From NCBI GenBank assembly GCA_020135845.1, contig JACHTQ010000004.1, forward strand, positions 1-64,000: a stretch of DNA of 64,000 bases, written 5' to 3'. The number at the start of each line of letters is the position of its first letter. Within the stretch, counting starts at the first letter, position 1. The notes beneath the pieces are model-generated. The model was not told where the DNA came from. It made no database searches and saw only the letters and a program-made list of their open reading frames with translations. Shown piece by piece: positions 17,991-27,119 of this stretch. This stretch comes from Campylobacter sp. W0018. GTDB lineage: Bacteria > Campylobacterota > Campylobacteria > Campylobacterales > Campylobacteraceae. Both the position numbers and the translations under genes were made by a program.

Positions 17991-19445
17991 TTATTCCTCA
18001 TTAAAGGTAACATTAATGTTAATATTCATATTCATACCCTTAAGAGCTGCTTTTAAAGTGTCATCTTTAATACTCGAAGTGATTGCTCCTGCAATACTTT
18101 GACTCAATTCATTGACAATTTCTTCATTGGCTGTTTCTGATGCCTTAACATCTTGATCATCCAATACAGTTTCTTTGATCGTTTCTTCTTGTACTATTGT
18201 TTCACCTAAAGCTTGCTGTATATCACTTTCTTTAATATTATCTAATTCGCTCACCGCTAAATTTGGAACCACGACTTCTTCCTCATCAATTTGTAATTCT
18301 TTTTCATCAAAAACAGGTTTATCTTTGAAATCTTCTAAAATTTGAGGACTATCATCCTCATCGATCTCATATTCAAGCTCATCAAGCTGTGCCAATTCTT
18401 CTTTGATCTGATCTTGAGCGCTTAAATTTCCAAAATCATTGATTAAATTTTCCTCTAAAGATTTTTCTTCCTCTTCAATCACAGGTAAAATTTCCTCTTC
18501 TGGTTCTTCTACCTCCTCTTTGCTTTGCCCTAAAAATTCTGCATCTTCTGGAATATCATCAAAATCGACTTCTTTTTCTTGTTCTTCAACTATAGGCAAT
18601 TCATCTTCAAAAGATCCTTCTTGAGAATTTGCTTGCTCTGATTCTTCGTCTAAATTTTCTTCTTGCAATAAAAATTCATCATCTTTTAAAATTTCATCAT
18701 GATCTAAATTTTCATGATCTTCTAAAATTTCATTATCATTAATGTTGCTTTCTTCTGGTGCTTTTTCTTCTTCATGTGATTCATCGACATTTTCTTCAAG
18801 TTTAAAATTATTATCGAATTCTAACTCATCTTGATTTTCTTGAGATACTTGTTGATCTTCTTTATTTTCTTCTTCATTGTTCTCGTCTAATTCTAAAGCT
18901 TTATATTCCCCATCAAGGCTATCAAAATTTTCTAATTCTTCATTTAAAGAATTTTCTTTTTTTATTTCTTCAAGATTTAAATTTTCTTCAGCTGAATTTT
19001 CAACATCAAAATTCAAATCATCGATTTTAAACTCATCTTCACTGATTTCATCATGAGAGTCTAAATTTAAATCGCCTATATCAAGTTCGTCTTTCTTGGT
19101 TTCATCGTGAGAATTTTCAAAGGCTGTTGTAGTAATAGTATCATCGATCTTTAAATTTTCTCCATTTAATAAATTTAAAAAATCTGTAGGCAAAAAAGGC
19201 TTGTATAAAATTTGCGCGTCAATATCAACATTTTGATTACGAGGCGCTAAAAATATCAATTTATCACATTTTTCTTTTAAAACCTTTAAGGGAGCTGGAA
19301 TATCACTATCAACTACAATAACATCATAATGACCTAAATCATCACTATAAGTATCAAGTTCTTCAAATTCATAAGACATTTTTTTAGCGCTAAGGCTTAT
19401 CAATCTTGAAACTACAGAATTCTCATTTAAAAGTAAAATTTTCAT
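17991..19445 (-). CDS. Highly acidic protein with a receiver-like N-terminus
   Basis: A 484-residue protein without a recognised full-length family. Residues 1-95 look like a degenerate response-regulator receiver fold: a hydrophobic first strand MKILLLNENS, a possible phosphoacceptor in VVVDSD (D46), and LYKPF (K82) near the end, as in receiver domains. Residues 96-435 are a low-complexity stretch dominated by Glu, Asp, Asn and Leu with short repeats such as DLNLDSHDE/DLNFDVENS. The last 45 residues form a conserved-looking tail ending MNININVTFNEE. It sits between fliR and gmk. Counterpart of Cj1178c; function unknown. Confidence 0.85.
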   Translation of the reverse strand: MKILLLNENSVVSRLISLSAKKMSYEFEELDTYSDDLGHYDVIVVDSDIPAPLKVLKEKCDKLIFLAPRNQNVDIDAQILYKPFLPTDFLNLLNGENLKIDDTITTTAFENSHDETKKDELDIGDLNLDSHDEISEDEFKIDDLNFDVENSAEENLNLEEIKKENSLNEELENFDSLDGEYKALELDENNEEENKEDQQVSQENQDELEFDNNFKLEENVDESHEEEKAPEESNINDNEILEDHENLDHDEILKDDEFLLQEENLDEESEQANSQEGSFEDELPIVEEQEKEVDFDDIPEDAEFLGQSKEEVEEPEEEILPVIEEEEKSLEENLINDFGNLSAQDQIKEELAQLDELEYEIDEDDSPQILEDFKDKPVFDEKELQIDEEEVVVPNLAVSELDNIKESDIQQALGETIVQEETIKETVLDDQDVKASETANEEIVNELSQSIAGAITSSIKDDTLKAALKGMNMNININVTFNEE

Positions 19446-19498
19446 CGCCTATCCTTAAAAATAATTACTATTCTACAAAATTTTCATTTATCCTTTGC

Positions 19499-20266
19499 TT
19501 AGACAAAAAAGAGAGTTTGCATATGAGTGATTGCTTCTAATATCAAATCTTTAAAATACTCCATCATTACAATCAAAATAACTATTAAAACAATAATTCC
19601 TAAAGCGATTTTAATAGGATAACCAATCACTAAAAGATTAAATTGTGGCATAGTTTTCATCAAAAGTCCAAAAATAGTATCGGCAAGTAAAGAAATTCCA
19701 AGTATGGGAAAACTCATAGTAAAACCAATGATAAAAATATTTAAAATACCCGAATTTAAATAACGCATCAAATTTTCTTGAGGATAAAAAGCCCCCAAGT
19801 CAATATAACCCAAAGAATAACTTAAAAATAAAAGTATCAAATGATGCCCATTAAAAGCTAGAAAAAACAACAAAGCAATTAGATGTAAAATTTGAGATGT
19901 GATTGGCATATTCGTACCCGAACTTGGATCTAAAACATTAGCCATTGTAAATCCCATGATAAAAGCAATTTGTTCACCGGCCATCATAATAATGGCAAAA
20001 ATAATTTGCAATATCAAACCTGCAATCATTCCAAAAATCACTTCACTTAAAAGTTGAATCACAAAAAAACTATCCAAATGTAAATTTTCAAGTTTTGCTA
20101 AAGGGTATAAATACATAGTTAAAAATAAAGCCAAAGTTGTTTTAATAATTATAGGAATAGAATTATGAGAAAAAAAAGGAAAGAAAACTATAAGTCCACT
20201 CATTCTAGCAAAAAGAAGCATAAAAGTGGCTACGTTTTTATCGCCTAGATAATTAACAAATTCCAT
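19499..20266 (-). CDS. fliR: Flagellar export-gate protein FliR
   Basis: Integral membrane component of the flagellar type III export gate, with FliP and FliQ. 255 residues with about six membrane helices and the family sequence FTMANVLDPSSGTNMPITSQ near the middle. Overlaps the upstream ABC ATPase by 14 bp, so they are co-transcribed. A lone fliR placed among translation genes is usual for Campylobacter, where flagellar genes are scattered. Counterpart of Cj1179c. Confidence 0.94.
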   Translation of the reverse strand: MEFVNYLGDKNVATFMLLFARMSGLIVFFPFFSHNSIPIIIKTTLALFLTMYLYPLAKLENLHLDSFFVIQLLSEVIFGMIAGLILQIIFAIIMMAGEQIAFIMGFTMANVLDPSSGTNMPITSQILHLIALLFFLAFNGHHLILLFLSYSLGYIDLGAFYPQENLMRYLNSGILNIFIIGFTMSFPILGISLLADTIFGLLMKTMPQFNLLVIGYPIKIALGIIVLIVILIVMMEYFKDLILEAITHMQTLFFV

Positions 20267-20888
20267 TTGATTTTAAAGTATAGATTTGATCGCAAAATTT
20301 TGCAAGATTATGATCATGAGTAACAAAAAATAAAGCCGCTTCATTTTCTTTAACATAACTGATTAAAAGTTCTATAACATTCTTAGCATTATCAAAATCT
20401 AAATTTCCAGTTGCTTCATCTGCAAAAATAATTTTAGGTTTTTTACAAAGCACTCTAGCTATGCTTACACGCTGTTGTTGTCCGCCACTTAGTTTCCCTA
20501 TTTTTTGATTTAAAAGCTTATCAATGCCTAGTTTTTCTAAAATTTTTTCATCTAGTTTTTGATGCGATAAAACACTAGCGAGTTCTATATTTTCTAAGGC
20601 AGAAAAGCCTTTAAATAAATAATGTGTTTGAAAAATAATGCCAAAATCATAACGACGAATTTTTAATCTTTCATTTTCATTTAAATGATAAAGATTTTTA
20701 TCTTTATAAAAAACATCACCTTTATTTGGCTGAAGCAAAGAAGAAAGGATATGTAAAAGAGTGGATTTTCCACAACCACTACTACCCTCTATAGCAATAC
20801 AATCTTGAGTTTTTAAAATTAAATTTAAATTTTCAAAGAGCGGGTAATCAAAGCTATGGCTTAAATTATCCGCTCTTAAAAGTTCCAT
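20253..20888 (-). CDS. ABC transporter ATP-binding protein (LolD/FtsE-like)
   Basis: A 211-residue ATPase: Walker A EGSSGCGKSTLL at about 35-46, Q-loop FQTHYLF, signature LSGGQQQRVSIARVL, Walker B IIFADEATGNLD, and H-loop FVTHD. The short length and the ATGNLD form fit the LolD/MacB/FtsE group that drives lipoprotein release or divisome ABC systems. No permease is adjacent here, so the partner must be elsewhere. Eleven bases downstream of tsf. Counterpart of Cj1180c. Confidence 0.85.
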   Translation of the reverse strand: MELLRADNLSHSFDYPLFENLNLILKTQDCIAIEGSSGCGKSTLLHILSSLLQPNKGDVFYKDKNLYHLNENERLKIRRYDFGIIFQTHYLFKGFSALENIELASVLSHQKLDEKILEKLGIDKLLNQKIGKLSGGQQQRVSIARVLCKKPKIIFADEATGNLDFDNAKNVIELLISYVKENEAALFFVTHDHNLAKFCDQIYTLKSNGIC

Positions 20889-20899
20889 TATAATCGCTT

Positions 20900-21973
20900 T
20901 TAAAGCTGCGCAGCTACTTCAGCAGCAAAATCTTCAGTTTTCTTTTCCAAACCTTCGCCAACCTCAAAACGAATAAATTCTACGATTTTAATTTTACCGC
21001 CCAATTCTTTTTCTTTTTCAGTGATAACTTGCTCTATAGTTTTTTTATCGTCCATAACGTAAAATTGTCCCATTAGGGTTAATTTACTGTCAAGTTGAGA
21101 ATTATCCGCTATAAAGCTGTTCATTTTTCCAGGAATGATATTGTCCCAAATTTTTTCAGGTTTTCCTTGTGCTTTAAGCTCAGCCTTAATATCTTCTTCT
21201 GCTTGTTTTAAAATTTCTTCACTAAGTTGTTTTCTACTTGCAAATTTAGGTATTTTAAGTTCTCGCTTATTTGGATCTTTTAATCTACGTCTTTCTTCAT
21301 TTTCTTTTTCAAGTTCAGCCACCAAAGCTTTATATTCACTCTCAACAAAAGAAAGATCTAATTCCTCATAACTTAAATAGCTTGGTTTCATCGCTGCTAT
21401 ATGCATACAAATTTGTTTTAAAAAATCTCTTGATTTAGAAGCGATTTCAGCACTATCACAAGCTGCAGCAATGATAACACCTATGCGTCCATTTGTATGG
21501 ATATAACCATTAACAACGCCATTAGCACTTGATTTTAAAGTTGCAAATCTTCTTACAACTAAGTTTTCACCAATGGTTGCAATTTGACTTTTTAAATATT
21601 CTTCAAATTTTACTCCATTGATTGTACTTGAATAAAGCTCTTCAACGCTTTGTAAGCTATTGTTTTGAATATGTGCTGTTGTATCTTTGGTTAAAGAAAT
21701 AAATTGATCATTTTTAGCCACAAAATCAGTTTCTGAATTGATTTCAGTAATGGTTACACTTGAAAAGTCATCATTAACTTTAACACTCACTAAACCTTCA
21801 GCAGCAAGTCTGTCAGCTTTTTTTGCAGCTTTGCCCAGTCCTTTTTCTCTTAAAAGCTGAACCGCTTTGTCAAAATCTCCATCTGTTTCACTCAAAGCAT
21901 TTTTACAATCCATCATCCCCGCACCTGTACTTTCGCGGAGTTCTTTTACCATTGCAGCAGTAATTTCAGCCAT
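20900..21973 (-). CDS. tsf: Elongation factor Ts
   Basis: Nucleotide exchange factor for EF-Tu, 357 residues. N-terminal UBA-like domain with TGAGMMDCKNAL, followed by the TDFVAKN signature near residue 80 and two dimerisation subdomains. It overlaps rpsB by one base, the near-universal rpsB-tsf order. Counterpart of Cj1181c. Confidence 0.97.
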   Translation of the reverse strand: MAEITAAMVKELRESTGAGMMDCKNALSETDGDFDKAVQLLREKGLGKAAKKADRLAAEGLVSVKVNDDFSSVTITEINSETDFVAKNDQFISLTKDTTAHIQNNSLQSVEELYSSTINGVKFEEYLKSQIATIGENLVVRRFATLKSSANGVVNGYIHTNGRIGVIIAAACDSAEIASKSRDFLKQICMHIAAMKPSYLSYEELDLSFVESEYKALVAELEKENEERRRLKDPNKRELKIPKFASRKQLSEEILKQAEEDIKAELKAQGKPEKIWDNIIPGKMNSFIADNSQLDSKLTLMGQFYVMDDKKTIEQVITEKEKELGGKIKIVEFIRFEVGEGLEKKTEDFAAEVAAQL

Positions 21974-22764
21974 TATTCTTGCTCCTCTTTAAAATCTTTT
22001 TCACTCATAGCTTCATCTAAAACTTCTTTTTTTTCTTCTTCTGTGATTTCTTCCTCTTGTGTAGCTGGAACTTCACCATCTTGTTCTCTTAAATTTTTTC
22101 CTTCATTGATAGCTTCAGCTATTTCTTGGCAAAAAAGTTGAACAGAACGAATTGCATCATCATTACCTGGAATAGGATAAGTTACTAAATCAGGATCACA
22201 ATTTGTATCAAGAGGTGCTACAACAGGAATTCTTAATTTATTTGCTTCTTGAACAGCAATTTTTTCTTTAACTGTATCGATAACAAAAATCATATCTGGT
22301 TGAGTTTTTAAATGACGAATTCCTCCAAGATAAGCTAATAATTTTTCTTTTTTTCTTGTAAGCATCAAAGCTTCTTTTTTAGTTAAAAGCTTGATACTTC
22401 CATCTTCTTCCATTTTTTCTATAACTTCTAATTTTCTAATTGATTGACGAATAGTGCCAAAATTGGTCATCATACCGCCTAACCATCTGTGATTTACATA
22501 AGGCATACCGCATTTTTCAGCGTATTCTTTAATCGCTCCGCCAGCTTGTTTTTTTGTTCCAACAAAAAGTATAGTTTTTCCTTCAGCTGCAGCATCGCGA
22601 ACAATATTATAAGTATATCTAAAATATCTCAAAGTTTTTTGTAGATCTATAACATAGATACCTTTTCTTTCACCAAAAATAAATTTCTTCATTTTTGGAT
22701 TCCATCTTCTTGTTTGATGTCCAAAATGAACACCGCATTCTAGTAAATCTCTCATGCTAACCAT
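21973..22764 (-). CDS. rpsB: 30S ribosomal protein S2
   Basis: S2 of the small ribosomal subunit, 263 residues. Signature [19 protein letters not shown] at the N-terminus and [12 protein letters not shown] in the middle, with an acidic C-terminal tail. First gene of a leftward run rpsB-tsf-ABC-fliR. Preceded by a roughly 85-base leader with an inverted repeat. Counterpart of Cj1182c. Confidence 0.97.
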   Translation of the reverse strand: MVSMRDLLECGVHFGHQTRRWNPKMKKFIFGERKGIYVIDLQKTLRYFRYTYNIVRDAAAEGKTILFVGTKKQAGGAIKEYAEKCGMPYVNHRWLGGMMTNFGTIRQSIRKLEVIEKMEEDGSIKLLTKKEALMLTRKKEKLLAYLGGIRHLKTQPDMIFVIDTVKEKIAVQEANKLRIPVVAPLDTNCDPDLVTYPIPGNDDAIRSVQLFCQEIAEAINEGKNLREQDGEVPATQEEEITEEEKKEVLDEAMSEKDFKEEQE

Positions 22765-22850
22765 GATTTCTCCTTATAAATTTAGCTTTATTCCTCCGCA
22801 CCCCTTAACTAAACAAGCTAAAAAGGAAGTTGGTGCGTGCGAAATGAAGT
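22765..22850 (-). promoter_or_regulatory. Structured leader of rpsB-tsf
   Basis: On the minus strand a GGTAAAATCG (-10-like) precedes a small hairpin CGAAA-CTTCA-TTTCG. A longer stem follows, in which CGCACC pairs with GGTGCG across about 28 bases, just before the ribosome-binding region. S2 operons in several bacteria are autoregulated through such a leader; this one is only a candidate by position and pairing. Confidence 0.45.
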
Positions 22851-22879
22851 TTCGATTTTACCAAAATTAAGTTTAGTTT

Positions 22880-24043
22880 TTACTTATAAATATACTCTTT
22901 GGTTAGGCTTAAGTCATTATTGATTTCTTTTGTAATTAGAAATTGAAACAAATCCACACTACCCACACGAAAAGCTGAAGCACAAGATCTTAGATATAAA
23001 TCCCACATTCTGATAAATTTTTCATCATATTTTTCTCTCACTTGTGGTAACACTTGATTGAAATTTTGACTCCACATATCTAAAGTTTTAGCATAATGTA
23101 TTCTTAAACTTTCCGCTAAAAGAAGGTGAAAATCCCATTCACTCATAACACTAATAACCTCCCTTAAAGAAGGCAAATATCCCCCTGGAAAAATATATTG
23201 ATCAATCCAAGCATTAGTTTTTCCCTCAAACATAGATAAAATAGAATGTAAAAGCATCATTCCCCCTGGTTTTAACACTTGTTTAACCTTCATAAAATAA
23301 AGTCCCAAGTTTTCTTTACCTACATGCTCAAACATACCCACAGATACAACTTTATCAAAATAATTTTCAAATTCTAAATCTTGGTAGTTTTGTAATCTTA
23401 TTTCAACTTTATCTTCAAGATTAAATTCTTTCACTCTTTCTTTTGCTTTCTTGTATTGCTCTTCAGAAATCGTAACTCCAACAACATTAACGCCATATTG
23501 CTGTGCAGCCATAATGGAAAGCCATCCCCAACCACAACCTATATCTAAAAGCTTTTCTCCTTTCTTTAAATTAAGTTTTTTTAAAGTATGATTGATTTTG
23601 TTAATTTGTGCTTGATAAAGAGTATCATTTGGGCTTTTAAAATAGGCACAAGAATAACTCATAGTTTCATCAAGCCACAATTTATAAAAGTCATTTCCTA
23701 AATCATAATGGCTTTTGATATTTTTACTTTCTTGTTTTTGCGTAATTTTGCTTAAAACATCTTCCTTATTTTTTAAAAAATGTTTATTTGAAAAATAATA
23801 CAATACCCTAGCTATCTCATCATAATTTCCTTCTATATCAAGCTTAGATTCCATATAATGTTTTGCAAAAACCAAACTTGTATCATTAAATAAATCAAAT
23901 AAAGGTATTTTTTCTTTAAAAATTAAAGTAAATTGAGAAGGTTTTTTTCCAATTATCAATTCCTCGTTATCCCAAAATATAACTTTAAAATCACCATAAT
24001 TCCATTTTGAAAGAATCTTTTTAATTAATTTTTTTTCAAACAT
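22880..24043 (-). CDS. cfa: Cyclopropane-fatty-acyl-phospholipid synthase
   Basis: Transfers a methylene group from S-adenosylmethionine to unsaturated acyl chains of membrane phospholipids, giving acid and stress tolerance. The 387 residues show an N-terminal lipid-binding domain, MSYSCAYF at about 130, the SAM-binding motif LDIGCGWGWLS near 167-177, and FPGGYLPSL later. Stand-alone gene, divergent from nothing nearby; 116 bases separate it from rpsB. Counterpart of Cj1183c. Confidence 0.95.
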   Translation of the reverse strand: MFEKKLIKKILSKWNYGDFKVIFWDNEELIIGKKPSQFTLIFKEKIPLFDLFNDTSLVFAKHYMESKLDIEGNYDEIARVLYYFSNKHFLKNKEDVLSKITQKQESKNIKSHYDLGNDFYKLWLDETMSYSCAYFKSPNDTLYQAQINKINHTLKKLNLKKGEKLLDIGCGWGWLSIMAAQQYGVNVVGVTISEEQYKKAKERVKEFNLEDKVEIRLQNYQDLEFENYFDKVVSVGMFEHVGKENLGLYFMKVKQVLKPGGMMLLHSILSMFEGKTNAWIDQYIFPGGYLPSLREVISVMSEWDFHLLLAESLRIHYAKTLDMWSQNFNQVLPQVREKYDEKFIRMWDLYLRSCASAFRVGSVDLFQFLITKEINNDLSLTKEYIYK

Positions 24044-24127
24044 AAGTACTCCAATTTAATAAAAATTATTAAACAGCAGTATTTCTCTTTTAAGTTTAAA
24101 ATCTAATAAAATTGAAGATAAATTAAA

Positions 24128-24156
24128 AGATTTTCATCAAAGCCTGATGAAAATCT
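24128..24156 (-). terminator. Terminator of the petABC operon
   Basis: A 12-bp perfect stem, AGATTTTCATCA / TGATGAAAATCT, with a 5-base loop. It is followed on the minus strand by TTTTAATTT and lies 10 bases past the petC stop. Confidence 0.75.
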
Positions 24157-24165
24157 AAAAAAGGT

Positions 24166-25278
24166 TTAATGTAGTTTAGACCAAACTGAACGTTTCCAGC
24201 CTATAGCAAATACGCTTAAAATTACAAAGAAGATCATGATATAAATTCCTGTTCTTTCTCTTTCTTCTTTTTTACTATCGCCTACTTTTTCAATATAAGA
24301 AACAACTTTAGCTTGAGCAGATTCTGTTAAACCAACTCTTGGCATAGCAGTTCCTGGAAGTAATTTTTGAGTATCATTGATAAAGTCGTGTAGATATTGT
24401 TCCCCACGAGATCTAATCATCATTGAAAGATCAGGCGGTATTGAGCCTAAATAAGTTTTCAAATCACTATGTTTTGAAGGAGTGAAGAAATTATCATATT
24501 TTACATCATGACAACGACCGCAAGCTTCTATAAAAGTAGCCTTATCTTTAGCAAATGCAATGTCTTTATCTATTAAAGCAGTTTTTTCAGGACTATTTGC
24601 CATTTTTTGATATTTAGTTTCTATTTCTTTTTTAATTGCAGCATTTTCATTGGCTTTAAATTTAGCTCCCATTTCTTTAAGATAAGCAACTACGTTAGCC
24701 ACATTAGCATTCATAACTTCTGGGGTATCTTGATAAGGAGGCATTGGAAAAGCGTCTCCAAATTTATGATATACCTTTAAAGCTACTGATGGATTCATCA
24801 CCAAAGCTGCTAAAAATTTATCATCAAAAATAGCCCCAGTAGAACTTAAATCAGGAGGAATAACTCCAAAAGTAGAAGAATCAACAACTGGTGATGTGAT
24901 ATTGTCTTCTTTTAAGCCATGACAACTTGCACAATTTCCAGTAAAAAATTCTTTACCTTTAGCCACATTACCTTTGCTAAGATCTATTTTTGCAACATTA
25001 TCCCAAAGAGTTGTAACTTGATTTAAATCTTCTTTTGCTTTATCAAGTTCTTTTTGAGCACTCTCTATTCTTTTAGCATCATTTGCCTTTTTTGCATCAT
25101 TTAAAGCTATTTCTTTTTGAGCTAAAATATTCTTAGCATAATTTATATCTTCTGCAGAAAAATCAAAATTAGCAGGAGCAACATGCGGTTTCATTACAGA
25201 ATGAGCATAAGGCTCAACACCCCAATACACAATTCCTGCAAAAATTACTACTATTAAAAATATTTTAATTTCTCTCAT
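24166..25278 (-). CDS. petC: Dihaem cytochrome c1 subunit of the bc1 complex
   Basis: Membrane-anchored c-type subunit that passes electrons from the Rieske centre to soluble cytochrome c. The 370 residues have an N-terminal signal anchor (about 5-22). A charged alpha-helical, coiled-coil-like stretch follows at about 43-95, then two haem sites, CASCH near residue 116 and CGRCH near residue 253, and a C-terminal helix before WKRSVWSKLH. Two haems in this subunit are normal for Epsilonproteobacteria, unlike mitochondrial c1. Abuts petB by one base. Counterpart of Cj1184c. Confidence 0.93.
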   Translation of the reverse strand: MREIKIFLIVVIFAGIVYWGVEPYAHSVMKPHVAPANFDFSAEDINYAKNILAQKEIALNDAKKANDAKRIESAQKELDKAKEDLNQVTTLWDNVAKIDLSKGNVAKGKEFFTGNCASCHGLKEDNITSPVVDSSTFGVIPPDLSSTGAIFDDKFLAALVMNPSVALKVYHKFGDAFPMPPYQDTPEVMNANVANVVAYLKEMGAKFKANENAAIKKEIETKYQKMANSPEKTALIDKDIAFAKDKATFIEACGRCHDVKYDNFFTPSKHSDLKTYLGSIPPDLSMMIRSRGEQYLHDFINDTQKLLPGTAMPRVGLTESAQAKVVSYIEKVGDSKKEERERTGIYIMIFFVILSVFAIGWKRSVWSKLH

Positions 25279-26525
25279 TATCTAGCTCCTTTTCTTTCCA
25301 TAATAGTAATTATAGGTAAGATGACTAGAAGTAATAATAAAAATACAACAGAAGCATAAAATCCTACCCAAGCATTTACACCCGTTGGAGGCAATTTACC
25401 ATAAATAGTCAAGACGATCATATCTATAAGTAAAATCCAAAACCAAATAAAAAATAAAGGTCTTTCATGAGCTGGTTTTACCACTTCACTTCTATCAAGC
25501 CAAGGAAGCAAGAAAAAGATCACTTGAGCCACGCCAAAAGCCGCTAAACCGATATTAAAAGCTTTAATACCTGCTATATCAAAGAAAAATCCTCTTAAAA
25601 CCTCATAACTCCATAAGAAATACCATTCTGGATAAATATGAGGTGGAGTTTTAAGTGCATCCGCTGGATCAAAATTGATAGGATCCATAGCAAATTCGAA
25701 TTTAAAACAAACCAAATAAAAAAAGAAGATCATGAATAAACAAATATACATAAAATCTTTAGATAAAAATCCTGGCCAAAAAGGAATTACTTTTGAATTT
25801 TTAGTATCACCTGCCATATATTTTTCAGCTTCTAAATCAAAATCTAATTCTTCAGAAATTTCATTATTTACATGTGGAATTCTTAAAGAATAAAAATGGA
25901 AAGCAATGATTGAAATAATCACAATAGGAAGCAAACATACATGAAGCATAAAAAATCTTGTTAAAGTTGGATCAGAAACAGCATAGTCTCCGCGAATCCA
26001 AATTACAAGTTCAGGACCTATAAAAGGAATTCCTCCAAAAAGATTAGTGATAACCTGTGCAGCCCAATAACTCATTTGTCCCCAAGGAAGCATATAACCA
26101 CTAAAAGCTTCAGCTGAAAACACAACAAAAAGAAGCATACCGCTTACCCAAATCATCTCTCTACCACGTTTATAAGAACCATAATAAATTCCAGTAAACA
26201 TATGAATATAAATGATTAAAAAAATTACAGAAGCAGCTACACCGTGCATATGGCGCCATAACCAACCATAATCAACTTCTTGCATAATTGTTTTATTTAC
26301 ACTATTAAAAGCAAGAGCAGTATCAGGCTTATAATACATTACGAGTAAAAGACCTGTTACAAAAAGCACTGCAAAAAGCGTTGTTAAAATAACACCCATT
26401 GCCCAAAGAAAATTAATTTGTTTTGGGATCCAGTATTTTACCATCAAAACATCAAATAATTTATTGATAGCCAATCTTTGATCAAGCCAATCTATTAAGC
26501 CATTTGCTTTTCTAATATGCGCCAT
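25278..26525 (-). CDS. petB: Cytochrome b subunit of the bc1 complex
   Basis: Carries two b haems and the quinol sites of complex III. 415 residues with about eight or nine membrane helices. The quinol-oxidation motif appears as PEWYF (TPPHIYPEWYFLWSYE), and helices 2 and 4 carry the haem His residues (RHMHGVAAS and FMLHVCLLP). Lies between petA (2 bp) and petC (1 bp overlap). Counterpart of Cj1185c. Confidence 0.95.
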   Translation of the reverse strand: MAHIRKANGLIDWLDQRLAINKLFDVLMVKYWIPKQINFLWAMGVILTTLFAVLFVTGLLLVMYYKPDTALAFNSVNKTIMQEVDYGWLWRHMHGVAASVIFLIIYIHMFTGIYYGSYKRGREMIWVSGMLLFVVFSAEAFSGYMLPWGQMSYWAAQVITNLFGGIPFIGPELVIWIRGDYAVSDPTLTRFFMLHVCLLPIVIISIIAFHFYSLRIPHVNNEISEELDFDLEAEKYMAGDTKNSKVIPFWPGFLSKDFMYICLFMIFFFYLVCFKFEFAMDPINFDPADALKTPPHIYPEWYFLWSYEVLRGFFFDIAGIKAFNIGLAAFGVAQVIFFLLPWLDRSEVVKPAHERPLFFIWFWILLIDMIVLTIYGKLPPTGVNAWVGFYASVVFLLLLLVILPIITIMERKGAR

Positions 26526-26527
26526 AA

Positions 26528-27031
26528 TTAAGCCTCCTTGGTCATTTGTTTATATTCTGGACCCTCTTCACCTAAAACAAGTTTAGTTCCTTCAATTTTA
26601 AAAGGAGGGATATCAAGAGGTCTTGGAGGAGGTCCAAAAATATTTTTTCCACTTGTATCAAATTCTCCACCATGACAAGCACATTTAAAAATTTGCTCAC
26701 TTGGATGATATGCAGGAATACAGCCCAAATGGGTGCAGAGTCCTATGACAACAGTATATGCCGCATTATCAACAACAACATCACGCTTTGGATCTTTTGC
26801 CATATTGGCATCTTTTTTTAAAATAAAAATAGGTTTTTTTCTCCATTCTATCGTTCTAAGCTCTCCAGCTTGCATCCCTGATAAATCTACTGTAGTAAAA
26901 CCTGCGGCCTTAACACTTGGAAGCGGATCCCAAGTTTTTTTCATCGCAACAAGCGAAAAGGCACCGCCCACAGCAGCTACCGTTCCAAATGCAACTCCCA
27001 TAAAGCTTCTTCTGCTTTCAGATGTAGCCAT
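26528..27031 (-). CDS. petA: Rieske iron-sulfur subunit of the bc1 complex
   Basis: Holds the 2Fe-2S centre of complex III on the periplasmic side. The twin-arginine signal SRRSFMGVAF is at residues 6-15, so export uses the Tat system (tatA at 17129). Cluster ligands are in CTHLGC and CACHGGEFD. I set the start at the ATG at 27031, because AAAGGA lies 6-7 bases before it. A start five codons upstream at 27046 would place that ribosome-binding site inside the gene. First gene of petABC. Counterpart of Cj1186c. Confidence 0.94.
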   Translation of the reverse strand: MATSESRRSFMGVAFGTVAAVGGAFSLVAMKKTWDPLPSVKAAGFTTVDLSGMQAGELRTIEWRKKPIFILKKDANMAKDPKRDVVVDNAAYTVVIGLCTHLGCIPAYHPSEQIFKCACHGGEFDTSGKNIFGPPPRPLDIPPFKIEGTKLVLGEEGPEYKQMTKEA

Positions 27032-27119
27032 AACTTGTCCTTTCATTTTTATTTAAACAAACCATTAGTTTATCTAAAATAAAATTAATTTTTTCTTTGC
27101 TTATTAATCTCTTGTTTAC

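Noticed and set aside
18439..18624. Ser-rich open frame on the plus strand
   Set aside because: Antisense of the Glu/Asp-rich repeat region of the acidic protein gene; such frames arise from codon bias.
27032..27046. Upstream ATG for petA
   Set aside because: AAAGGA, the ribosome-binding site for the second ATG, lies within this stretch.
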